Origin: Bacteroidales bacterium
GTDB lineage: Bacteria; Bacteroidota; Bacteroidia; Bacteroidales; UBA932
Assembly (NCBI GenBank): GCA_024401915.1
Contig: JAKSKA010000101.1
Span: 1-5,587, forward strand
Direction of reading: 5' to 3'
Length of the DNA: 5,587 nt
In this document: positions 1-5,587 of the stretch, one piece after another
Layout of the letters: the number at the start of each line of letters is the position of its first letter
How positions within the stretch are numbered: position 1 is the first letter of the stretch
Made by a program: the position numbers and the translations under genes
Notes under the pieces: model-generated
Database searches by the model: none
Told to the model about the DNA's origin: nothing
What the model saw: the letters and a program-made list of their open reading frames with translations, nothing else

Positions 1-1
1 G

Positions 2-1582
2 TGGAAAGAGCTCATCGGCAATATCGACGTGCTTCCGGAAAATGTCCATATGCCTGACGGAAGCCTTCCTGAATCAGGCATTTCGGCGTATTGCACCGAA
101 TTCGACAAGATCGCCAAGGGCATCAACCTGCTTGTGATAGGTATCGGCGAGCAGGGCCAGATCGGTTTCAATGAGGCCGGATCTCTGGTTCAGAGCCGCA
201 CCCGTCTTGTCCAGCTTTCTTACCGTTCCCGCAAGCGTCAGGCCCGCAATTTCAACGGTGAGATGTCGCAGACACCGAAGAAAGCGATCACTATGGGCAT
301 AAGCACAATGATGTCTGCCGCGAAGGTCTATCTTATGGCCTGGGGAGAAGACAAGTCCGAGGTTGTGAGGACGATAGTCGAAGGCGATGCCGACGTGATG
401 TGTCCTGCGTCCCTTTTCCAGACTCATCCCCACGTCCATATGTTTGTGGACGAGACTGCCGGATGTCTGCTTACCCGCGAGGTGGCCCCCTGGAAGATTG
501 GCCCCTGCGACTGGACTCCGAAATTCCGCCGCAAAGCGGTGATATGGCTCTGCAAGACCGTAGGGAAGCCTATCCTCAAGCTTACGCATCAGGACTATCT
601 TGAGAACTCGCTCGGCGAGCTCGTGGAGAAGTACGGTCCCTACGACAAGATCAATATAGAGGTGTTCAATGACCTTCAGCATACCATCACCGGCTGGCCG
701 GGAGGAAAGCCCGGAGTCATTGAAAGCACCAGGCCCGTTTCCGGTGACGTCTTCCCCAAGAACGTCCTCATATTCTCGCCACATCCCGACGATGACGTCA
801 TATCTATGGGCGGCACGTTCATCAGGCTTGCTCATCAGGGCCACAACGTCCACGTCGCGTACGAGACGTCCGGTGACCTCGCTGTCCACGACGATGTCGT
901 GATCCAGCATTTCGATGCTGCCGCACAGCTCGGCTTCGAGGACCGCAGTGCCGAGATCAGGGCTATGATAGCCGCCAAGAAGCCCGGTGAACCCGAACCT
1001 GAGGCGCTGCTTGCAATCAAGGCCGCCATCAGGCGCAGCGAGGCGCGTGGCGCAGACCGTTCCTTCGGTCTGGACGAGTCCCACGTCCATTTCCTCAACC
1101 TCCCGTTCTACGAGTCCGGCGGCGTGACAAAGAACCCCAGGACCCAGACCGATGTCGATATCATCAAGGCCAAGCTCTGCGAGATCAAGCCCCATCAGGT
1201 GTATATGGCAGGTGACCTCGCTGACCCTCACGGCACACACCGTGTCTGTACGGAGGCGGCTATGGAAGCACTCGAGCAGTTGCGCGAGGAAGGTGCCGAA
1301 TGGCTGAAGGACTGCCACGTATGGCTCTATCGCGGAGCCTGGATGGAGTGGGATCTCGGCCGTGTGGATATGGCGGTGCCGCTGAGTCCTGACGAGGTGG
1401 TCGAGAAGCGTCACGCAATCTATCACCATCTTTCCCAGAAGGATATCGTTCCTTTCCCGGGAGACGACCCGAGGGAATTCTGGCAGAGGGCGGAGGAGCG
1501 CACGCAGACCACCGCTATCCAGTACGATGCCCTTGGAATGGCGGAATACCAGGCTATGGAGGTCTTCGTAAAGCTGTTCTGA
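2..1582 (+). CDS. NagB-like / PIG-L deacetylase fusion protein, 5' end missing
   Basis: The reading frame is open from base 2 to the TGA at 1580-1582, giving 526 residues. The N-terminus lies outside the window; for a long Bacteroidetes-type protein of about 660 residues, roughly 130 would be missing (length from memory). Residues 1 to about 145 match glucosamine-6-phosphate deaminase (NagB/SIS-like fold): a GIGEQGQIGFNE block at residues 47-58, SRTR, a TPKKAITMG block and an HPHVHMFVDE block. A linker rich in Trp and Lys follows. From about residue 252 there is a PIG-L/LmbE domain with SPHPDDD (His261, Asp264) and DPHGTHR (His413), the expected zinc ligands of the N-acetylglucosaminyl deacetylase family. 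Two deaminase active-site positions are Gln (residues 51 and 53), so deaminase activity is doubtful; the deacetylase centre looks intact. I see no signal peptide in the part present, and the protein is presumably cytoplasmic. It probably acts on an amino-sugar phosphate, but the substrate is inferred. The M15 peptidase gene follows with a one-base overlap. Confidence 0.88.
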   Translation, partial: WKELIGNIDVLPENVHMPDGSLPESGISAYCTEFDKIAKGINLLVIGIGEQGQIGFNEAGSLVQSRTRLVQLSYRSRKRQARNFNGEMSQTPKKAITMGISTMMSAAKVYLMAWGEDKSEVVRTIVEGDADVMCPASLFQTHPHVHMFVDETAGCLLTREVAPWKIGPCDWTPKFRRKAVIWLCKTVGKPILKLTHQDYLENSLGELVEKYGPYDKINIEVFNDLQHTITGWPGGKPGVIESTRPVSGDVFPKNVLIFSPHPDDDVISMGGTFIRLAHQGHNVHVAYETSGDLAVHDDVVIQHFDAAAQLGFEDRSAEIRAMIAAKKPGEPEPEALLAIKAAIRRSEARGADRSFGLDESHVHFLNLPFYESGGVTKNPRTQTDVDIIKAKLCEIKPHQVYMAGDLADPHGTHRVCTEAAMEALEQLREEGAEWLKDCHVWLYRGAWMEWDLGRVDMAVPLSPDEVVEKRHAIYHHLSQKDIVPFPGDDPREFWQRAEERTQTTAIQYDALGMAEYQAMEVFVKLF

Positions 1583-2310
1583 TGAGAAGACTGGCTGTCA
1601 TCTCCCTGCTGCTCCCCGTGCTGCTTGTCTCCTGCGGCTTTTCCGGCAGGAAGACCGCCGGGGAAATGGCGGAGACGGATTCCGTTGCCGCGCGTGTGGC
1701 GGAGGATACCGCAAAGGTTGAGGCCGGGTTCGGGACGTTCAGTGCAGAGCCGGTCCCGGAGGAAGTGCTGGCAAGGATGAAGGGGAAAAGCCTCCCGGAA
1801 TCAGCTCGGATCGATATCTCCGAACTCAGCTACCTGAAACTGTCCTATGTGGATTTCAATAATGAGGAAAGGGTGGGGGAGATGGTCTGCAACAAGGCGG
1901 TCGCCGAAGACCTGCTGGATATTTTCAGGGAACTTTTCAAGGCCCGCTACCAGATTGGCTCCATCAGGCTCATTGATGATTTCGACGCATCGGACGAGCG
2001 TTCGATGGAGGCGAACAACACTTCCTGCTTCTGCTACAGGGAAATGACGGGAACTTCCGGAGGCGCCGTGAAACTTTCGGTCCACGCCCTCGGCCGTGCC
2101 GTCGATATCAATCCGCTCCAGAACCCGTACGTGAAGGGGAATATCGTCGAACCTTCATCCGCGCAGCCCTATGTGGACCGCAGCCTGCCATTCCCCCACA
2201 AGATTGATTCTTCGGATCTCTGCTGCCGTCTTTTCAAGGCTCACGGCTTCGACTGGGGCGGCGACTGGAAAAGTCTCAAGGATTGGCAGCACTTCGAGAA
2301 ACTGCCTTGA
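1582..2310 (+). CDS. M15-family peptidoglycan peptidase lipoprotein (CwlK/endolysin-like)
   Basis: This 242-residue protein begins with a lipoprotein signal: Arg2-Arg3, a hydrophobic run and lipobox LVSC, with Cys18 as the likely lipidated residue. It should therefore sit on the periplasmic side of a membrane. The C-terminal half carries the M15 zinc signature: SVHALGRAVDI (His168, Asp175) and DWQHFE (Asp234 as likely catalytic acid/base, His237 as third ligand). The DxxHFE form and the preceding FDWGGDW segment fit the M15C / Peptidase_M15_4 group, which includes L-alanyl-D-glutamate endopeptidases such as CwlK and phage endolysins, better than the VanX type. It probably cleaves peptidoglycan stem peptides; the exact bond cannot be read from sequence. 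Residues 19 to about 80 are a low-complexity, charged linker. The start ATG overlaps the stop of the upstream gene (TGATG), which suggests translational coupling and places the signal peptide exactly at the N-terminus. No clear U-tract terminator follows; a palindrome lies 10-40 bases after the stop. Confidence 0.9.
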   Translation: MRRLAVISLLLPVLLVSCGFSGRKTAGEMAETDSVAARVAEDTAKVEAGFGTFSAEPVPEEVLARMKGKSLPESARIDISELSYLKLSYVDFNNEERVGEMVCNKAVAEDLLDIFRELFKARYQIGSIRLIDDFDASDERSMEANNTSCFCYREMTGTSGGAVKLSVHALGRAVDINPLQNPYVKGNIVEPSSAQPYVDRSLPFPHKIDSSDLCCRLFKAHGFDWGGDWKSLKDWQHFEKLP

Positions 2311-2319
2311 TCCGTGACC

Positions 2320-2352
2320 TTGTACAGACGCGAGTCACTCGCGTCTGTACGA
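2320..2352. repeat. Intergenic palindrome (13-bp perfect arms, 3-nt loop)
   Basis: Arm GTACAGACGCGAG (2322-2334) is exactly complementary to CTCGCGTCTGTAC (2338-2350), separated by TCA. One wobble pair and one A-T pair extend the stem to 2320 and 2352. It is followed on the + strand by an A tract rather than a T tract, and it is also not followed by T on the - strand, so it does not look like a normal intrinsic terminator in either direction. The form resembles short palindromic (REP-like) repeats found between genes in several phyla. Copy number in the genome is unknown. It could also protect the 3' end of the M15 transcript. Confidence 0.75.
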
Positions 2353-2369
2353 AAAAAATCAAAAATATT

Positions 2370-2400
2370 TTTGCAAAACAAAGATTTTAGCGTATATTTG
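2370..2400 (+). promoter_or_regulatory. Bacteroidetes-type promoter for tRNA-Asn
   Basis: TTTG at 2370-2373 is followed after 19 nt by TATATTTG at 2393-2400. This matches the Bacteroidetes primary sigma factor consensus TTTG-N19-21-TAnnTTTG. Transcription would be expected to begin around 2405-2408, some 21-24 bases before the mature tRNA. The surrounding sequence is strongly AT-rich, in contrast to the GC-rich genes on either side. Confidence 0.75.
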
Positions 2401-2428
2401 CAGTCCCGTTCAACGGGGATTGAAATAT

Positions 2429-2502
2429 TCCTCTTTAGCTCAGTTGGTTAGAGCACCTGACTGTTAATCAGGGGGTCCTAGGTTCAAGTCCTAGAAGGGG
2501 AG
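2429..2502 (+). tRNA. tRNA-Asn (anticodon GTT)
   Basis: A complete 74-nt cloverleaf can be folded by eye. The 7-bp acceptor stem is TCCTCTT (2429-2435) with AAGGGGA (2495-2501), including one G-T wobble. The D stem is GCTC/GAGC (2438-2441, 2451-2454). The anticodon stem is CCTGA/TCAGG with loop CTGTTAA, placing GTT at 2463-2465. There is a 5-nt variable loop and a T stem CTAGG/CCTAG around TTCAAGT. The discriminator base is G2502. The CCA end is not encoded (CAA follows), so it must be added by tRNA nucleotidyltransferase, as is usual in this phylum. It appears to be a single-gene transcript with its own promoter and terminator. Confidence 0.97.
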
Positions 2503-2503
2503 C

Positions 2504-2542
2504 AAAAAAAGAGAGACAACAAACAGTTGCCTCTCTTTTTTT
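2504..2542. terminator. Bidirectional intrinsic terminator after tRNA-Asn
   Basis: A hairpin starts two bases after the tRNA. Arms GAGAG-A-CAAC (2511-2520) and GTTG-C-CTCTC (2526-2535) pair with one A/C mismatch around a 5-nt AAACA loop. They are flanked by seven A (2504-2510) on the left and seven T (2536-2542) on the right. The T tract ends the tRNA transcript on the + strand. Read on the other strand, the A tract becomes a T tract for the convergent - strand gene, whose stop codon lies 16 bases away at 2559. Confidence 0.88.
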
Positions 2543-2558
2543 GTTTCAGTGGGTGCTT

Positions 2559-3743
2559 TTACTGCTCGCCGAACTTCTTGACGCTGAGCCTTTCCGCTCC
2601 GTAGATGGGGAATACTCCGGCGCCCCAGGGCTCGTGCCAGGTTACAGTGCCGCGGAAGCGGTTGTCGGGGTCGTATATCCCATAGACACGCTTCGAGACC
2701 TCAGGCGGCGAGGGTACGGTCTGACCACCCTCGAAGTTGATAACACCTATCGTAAGGTTGATTTTGTCGGGGTTGTTTCCGAACAGCCTGCCTCGTGTGG
2801 AGGAAAGGATGACGCGGTTATGCTGGGCAACGACGTGCCCGATCGTCGACATATGGGTGGCGTCGTGGAAGCAGATGGCTTCCTCGCAGTTGTGGACGTA
2901 GAGATAATCGGCGCAGATATGCTCGCCCATCACGAAACCGTACCTGAAGCCCTGCACCGCCACGTTGCGCAATATCTGGTCGTCATTCTGATTCCCTGAG
3001 GTGTGGAGCCCGACGGTGTGGCAGGGATTAGGCTGCAGCGATTTCTGCAGCTCCGTGTCCCCGACCTGCTCGTCCAGACAGAACTGGGAGTCCTCCACGA
3101 TGAGCCTGGACACGTTCTTGAGGAACGCTGCCGAGGTCGTGGGATACATCTTCGCGGTGTCGAGGTGAACCCTTATCTCAAGGTTCTTCATCGAGAACTT
3201 GTCCATCGAGAAACGCCCGTCACAGCTGTCGCCTTCGGGTGCAGCCAGCACCGCCCAGGGCCTTTCTTCCGGGTCCGTGACCTCGGGCGCATCCCAGGTC
3301 GAGTGGAGGCAGGTGTTGTCCATCCCCATAGTCCCGAACCTGGTAGGCGTGTAGTGCATCTCGACGCTCTCCAGCGGCCTCACCTGATAGGTGTAAAGCA
3401 GGTCGCAGGGCATCTCGCCCTCGAAGTGGATGTTGGAACCGCTGGGCGGGAGCACCAGCTGCGCGCGCACCAGGTTGCCGTCGGCCGTGTATTCACGTCC
3501 CGGCGAAGCGATCAGGTAGCCGTGGGGCGTATAGGGGAAGTACAGCTTGCCGCCGCCTCTCGAGTCGAGGTAGTCTATGGCGCGCTGGATGGCCTGAGTA
3601 TCATCCGTGACGCCGTCACCCTTCGCGCCGAAAAGCATAACGTTCAGTTGCCCGGTCCGGGCGGCTTCCTCTATCTTGCGTTCATTCGTATTGCAGGAAA
3701 CCAGGGCCGCGAGGCATAGGATGAAGTAAAGTACTTTTTTCAT
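2559..3743 (-). CDS. Pectate-lyase-like (GH28-related) beta-helix lipoprotein
   Basis: The gene encodes 394 residues from the ATG at 3743-3741. This start is preferred to an in-frame TTG at 3764 because it puts Lys2-Lys3, a hydrophobic stretch and lipobox LVSC (Cys17) right at the N-terminus, and an A-rich leader lies just before it. The protein should be a membrane-anchored lipoprotein. Residues 33-60 (NVMLFGAKGDGVTDDTQAIQ, then an R-G-G-G-K-L-Y-F-P segment) are the classic entry strand of the Pectate_lyase_3 / GH28-related right-handed parallel beta-helix, also seen in phage tailspikes. The middle part, about residues 205-310, has repeated short beta-strand-like segments rich in His, Asn and Asp, consistent with helix coils. 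I cannot identify a definite catalytic triad, so whether it is a lyase, a hydrolase or only a binder is open. No SusC/SusD pair or sugar regulator adjoins it. It converges on the tRNA terminator and is divergent from the nitroreductase gene. Confidence 0.85.
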   Translation of the reverse strand: MKKVLYFILCLAALVSCNTNERKIEEAARTGQLNVMLFGAKGDGVTDDTQAIQRAIDYLDSRGGGKLYFPYTPHGYLIASPGREYTADGNLVRAQLVLPPSGSNIHFEGEMPCDLLYTYQVRPLESVEMHYTPTRFGTMGMDNTCLHSTWDAPEVTDPEERPWAVLAAPEGDSCDGRFSMDKFSMKNLEIRVHLDTAKMYPTTSAAFLKNVSRLIVEDSQFCLDEQVGDTELQKSLQPNPCHTVGLHTSGNQNDDQILRNVAVQGFRYGFVMGEHICADYLYVHNCEEAICFHDATHMSTIGHVVAQHNRVILSSTRGRLFGNNPDKINLTIGVINFEGGQTVPSPPEVSKRVYGIYDPDNRFRGTVTWHEPWGAGVFPIYGAERLSVKKFGEQ

Positions 3744-3761
3744 TGTCGGTTCTTTTTTTGA

Positions 3762-3769
3762 CAAAGGTA
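3762..3769 (-). promoter_or_regulatory. Candidate -7 element for the beta-helix lipoprotein gene
   Basis: On the - strand this reads TACCTTTG, a full match to the Bacteroidetes -7 consensus TAnnTTTG. No TTTG lies at the ideal 19-21 nt upstream; the nearest is about 31 nt away. Starting from this element would give a leader of only about 10-15 bases before the ATG at 3743, in which the A-rich stretch would act as ribosome entry site. This is based on one box only. Confidence 0.45.
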
Positions 3770-3797
3770 ATCATCTTAATGGATTTTTTCGCTAATT

Positions 3798-3810
3798 TTA
3801 CAAATTGTAA
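3798..3810. promoter_or_regulatory. Perfect palindrome TTACAA-A-TTGTAA, possible operator
   Basis: The 13-bp sequence has perfect 6-bp arms around one central base. It lies in the 88-bp gap between the divergent lipoprotein genes. It overlaps a weak -7-like box (TAATTTTA, 3793-3800, one mismatch to TAnnTTTG) that is suitably placed for the nitroreductase gene. A dimeric repressor bound here would block that promoter. The regulator cannot be named; no regulatory gene is in the window. A chance AT-rich palindrome is possible. Confidence 0.35.
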
Positions 3811-3831
3811 TACTTAGTCATTATCTGAATT

Positions 3832-4416
3832 ATGAATAGAATCGTAAATCTTCTTTTTGTCTCTCTGATTATGTTATCCGGTGTTTCTTGCAAGAATGAA
3901 GTGAAGCAGGACTTCCTGTCGCTCGCTGCCGAGCGCTATTCCGTACGCAGTTTCGATTCCACGCCCGTCGGACGCTCCAAGATAGACGGGATTCTGAAGG
4001 CCGCCCAACTTGCTCCTACGGCAATCAATGCGCAGCCGCAGAAAATCTATGTAATCGAGTCCCCTGAGATGATGGCGAAGATGAACGAGATATCTCCCTG
4101 TATGTACGGCGCCCCGCATTGCTTCGTCGTCTGCTATGACAGCGAGGTCGCAGCCCGCAAGGGAGAATATGGCAGCTGGGGTGAGGTGGACGCCACCATC
4201 GTCATCACGCAGATGATGCTCGAGGCACAGGAACTCGGGGTAGGTACCTGCCTCGTCGGCCGTTTCGAGCCAGACGGACTCGTCGAGGCGCTGAGTCTTC
4301 CTCACAACATCAAACCCGTACTGATGATGCCTTTCGGCTATCCTGCAGAGAATGCCGAGCCGTCTCCCCGCCACAGCGACAGAAAGAGCCTGGAGGAGAC
4401 CGTGGAGTTTCTTTAA
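3832..4416 (+). CDS. Nitroreductase-family lipoprotein (FMN-dependent fold)
   Basis: This 194-residue protein opens with a signal peptide (Arg3, then a hydrophobic stretch) ending in GVSC, with Cys20 the likely lipidated residue. The -3 residue is Gly, which is looser than the standard lipobox. The mature part of about 175 residues is a compact nitroreductase domain: RYSVRSF at 35-41 (FMN phosphate-binding Arg/Ser/Arg pattern), APTAINAQP at 61-69, the helix after VDATI at 119-123 leading to LGVGTCLVGRF at 135-145, and the C-terminal GYP then PSPRH segment. Family members use FMN to reduce nitro compounds, quinones or related substrates with NAD(P)H. The substrate here is not readable. Most relatives are cytoplasmic, so a membrane-anchored, exported copy is unusual and raises the question of cofactor and electron source. 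The downstream M3 peptidase gene begins 19 nt after the stop, so the two are probably one operon. Confidence 0.87.
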   Translation: MNRIVNLLFVSLIMLSGVSCKNEVKQDFLSLAAERYSVRSFDSTPVGRSKIDGILKAAQLAPTAINAQPQKIYVIESPEMMAKMNEISPCMYGAPHCFVVCYDSEVAARKGEYGSWGEVDATIVITQMMLEAQELGVGTCLVGRFEPDGLVEALSLPHNIKPVLMMPFGYPAENAEPSPRHSDRKSLEETVEFL

Positions 4417-4435
4417 TAATAAATAGAACAGACAT

Positions 4436-5587
4436 ATGAAATCATTATCCCGCGCTGCGCTCGCAACAAGCGCTGTACTTCTGACAATCGCATCTTGCAA
4501 AATGGAGAACCCTCTTCTGACCGAGTCCGGCAACCCCTATGGCGCTCCGGCATTTGATAAAATCAAGGTTGAACATTATCTTCCCGCCTTCGAGGAGGCG
4601 ATCAGGCGCGGCAAGGCGGACATCGACGCCATTGTCGCCAATCCCGAGGCCCCTACTTTCGAGAACACCATCGAGGCCCTGGAATTCGCCGGCGGGGAAT
4701 TCAGCGACATCGCTTCGATTTTCTACAACCTTATGGAGGCCGACACGAATGACGAGATGCAGGACCTGGCGGAAAAGCTCTCTCCTATGGTCACGGAGTA
4801 CGAGATGTACGTTATGCTTAACGCACCTCTCTTCGAAAGGGTGAAGGCCGTCTATGCCGCAAAGGACAGCCTGGGTCTGAATGAAGAGCAGTCGATGCTC
4901 CTCAAAAAGACCTATGAGGGCTTCTCCCGCAACGGCGCCAATCTCTCCGAAGAGGACAAGAAGACGTATGCAGCGCTGGAGGAGGAACTCTCCCAGGTGC
5001 AGCTCCAGTACGGCAAGAGGAACCTTGCCGCCACGAATGCCTATGTGCTCAACATCACCGACGAGAAGGACCTTGCGGGCCTTCCCGATTACGTCAGGGA
5101 GATGGGCCGCAGCACTGCCGCGGAGAAGGGACTGGAAGGCTGGGCCTATACTCTGGCGCGTCCAAGCTATGCTCCTTTCGTGAAATACAGCGACAATCGC
5201 GAACTGCGCAGGCAGATCTATATGGCCAATGCCACAATCGCCGTGGGCGGCGAGAACGACAATATGGAGAACTGCAAGAAGATTGCGGACCTGCGCATCA
5301 GGATCGCAAATCTCCTCGGCTTCCCCCGTTATTCGGACTACGCTCTCGAGGACAAGATGGCCGGCAATACGGAAACTGTCCTGAACTTCATCGATGAGTT
5401 GCTCTACCCTTCGATTCCTTTTGCAAAGGCGGAGGTTGCGGACGTCCTCAAGTACGCAAAGTCCAATGGCTTCGAAGAAGATGAACTGCAGCCCTGGGAC
5501 TTCTCCTATTGGTCGGAAAAATACCAGAAAGCCTGCTTCGATATCGACGAGCAGCAGCTCAAACCCTATTTCCAGCTCGAACACTGC
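4436..5587 (+). CDS. M3-family metallopeptidase lipoprotein (Dcp/oligopeptidase-like), 3' end missing
   Basis: The frame is open from the ATG at 4436 to the window edge, giving 384 codons with no stop. An A-rich leader precedes the start. The N-terminus has a lipoprotein signal (Lys2, Arg6, hydrophobic run, lipobox IASC, Cys21), which implies a periplasmic location. The following sequence matches the helical N-terminal half of M3 peptidases: NPYGAPAFDKIKVEHYLPAF at 33-52, PTFENTIEALE at 73-83, then W236-AYTLARPSYAPFVKYSDNRELR and the GGENDN and LRIRIANLLGF-Y-DYALEDKMA segments. Members are about 680-700 residues long and are zinc-dependent, cutting short peptides; Dcp releases C-terminal dipeptides. 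The HEXXH zinc motif is expected roughly 100 residues beyond the edge, so catalytic competence cannot be judged here. Dcp-like versus oligopeptidase A-like activity cannot be decided. It probably shares a transcript with the nitroreductase gene. Confidence 0.9.
   Translation, partial: MKSLSRAALATSAVLLTIASCKMENPLLTESGNPYGAPAFDKIKVEHYLPAFEEAIRRGKADIDAIVANPEAPTFENTIEALEFAGGEFSDIASIFYNLMEADTNDEMQDLAEKLSPMVTEYEMYVMLNAPLFERVKAVYAAKDSLGLNEEQSMLLKKTYEGFSRNGANLSEEDKKTYAALEEELSQVQLQYGKRNLAATNAYVLNITDEKDLAGLPDYVREMGRSTAAEKGLEGWAYTLARPSYAPFVKYSDNRELRRQIYMANATIAVGGENDNMENCKKIADLRIRIANLLGFPRYSDYALEDKMAGNTETVLNFIDELLYPSIPFAKAEVADVLKYAKSNGFEEDELQPWDFSYWSEKYQKACFDIDEQQLKPYFQLEHC

Noticed and set aside
74..1429. 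Long - strand open frame (451 codons) opposite the NagB/PIG-L gene
   Set aside because: It is a shadow of a GC-rich gene. The + strand frame has clear NagB and PIG-L motifs, while the antisense translation shows no recognisable domain.
1558..1562. GGAGG as ribosome binding site for the M15 peptidase gene
   Set aside because: It is 19 bases from the ATG, too far, and it lies in coding sequence. Coupling through the TGATG overlap explains initiation better.
2429..2502. tRNA-Asn as an integration (att) site
   Set aside because: tRNA-Asn genes are common targets, but I found no second copy of the tRNA 3' end, no integrase and no mobile-element genes in the window.
2541..3719. Two + strand open frames opposite the beta-helix lipoprotein gene
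   Set aside because: The - strand frame has a signal peptide and the pectate-lyase-like motif. The + strand frames have neither, and the first would start inside the terminator T tract.
3741..3764. TTG start at 3764 for the beta-helix lipoprotein
   Set aside because: It adds seven polar residues before the signal peptide and falls within the likely promoter box, so the ATG at 3743 is preferred.
3874..4533. - strand open frame opposite the nitroreductase gene
   Set aside because: It spans two real genes and the gap between them, with no domain signature.
4445..5584. - strand open frame (379 codons) opposite the M3 peptidase
   Set aside because: The + strand frame matches the M3 family along its whole length. 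The antisense frame is a codon-bias artefact.

Overview
The window looks like chromosomal DNA from a fairly GC-rich member of the Bacteroidota, most likely Bacteroidales. The evidence is fourfold: a Bacteroidetes-type promoter (TTTG, 19-nt spacer, TATATTTG) in front of a tRNA gene; A-rich rather than Shine-Dalgarno leaders before the start codons; a tRNA without an encoded CCA end; and a long NagB-like/PIG-L fusion protein of a kind I associate with this phylum. The genus cannot be fixed from this window.

Layout. Positions 1-2310 hold a two-gene + strand unit. The first gene is cut by the left edge and encodes a glucosamine-6-phosphate-deaminase-like domain fused to a PIG-L/LmbE-type deacetylase domain. 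Its stop codon overlaps by one base the start of a lipoprotein with an M15 (CwlK/endolysin-like) peptidoglycan peptidase domain. Positions 2311-2558 are an intergenic block with a near-perfect 13-bp palindrome, a promoter, tRNA-Asn(GTT), and an intrinsic terminator that can serve both strands. Positions 2559-3743 on the - strand encode a lipoprotein with a pectate-lyase-like (GH28-related) beta-helix fold. A short divergent intergenic region (3744-3831) leads into a second + strand unit: a small nitroreductase-family lipoprotein, then after 19 nt an M3 (Dcp/oligopeptidase-type) metallopeptidase lipoprotein that runs off the right edge. No gene-free stretch exceeds 300 bases.

How the genes fit together. 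Four of the five proteins carry a lipoprotein signal peptide, so the region is rich in envelope proteins. Amino-sugar handling next to a peptidoglycan peptidase suggests cell-wall turnover or salvage, but this rests on adjacency only. The exported nitroreductase and the M3 peptidase are probably co-transcribed.

The point most worth a second look is the NagB-like domain. Two residues of the deaminase active-site motif are replaced by Gln, while the phosphate-binding Arg and Lys appear retained. Other items are an FMN-fold enzyme placed outside the cytoplasm and two palindromes that could be a dispersed repeat and an operator. I see no mobile element, CRISPR array or clearly novel multi-gene system.
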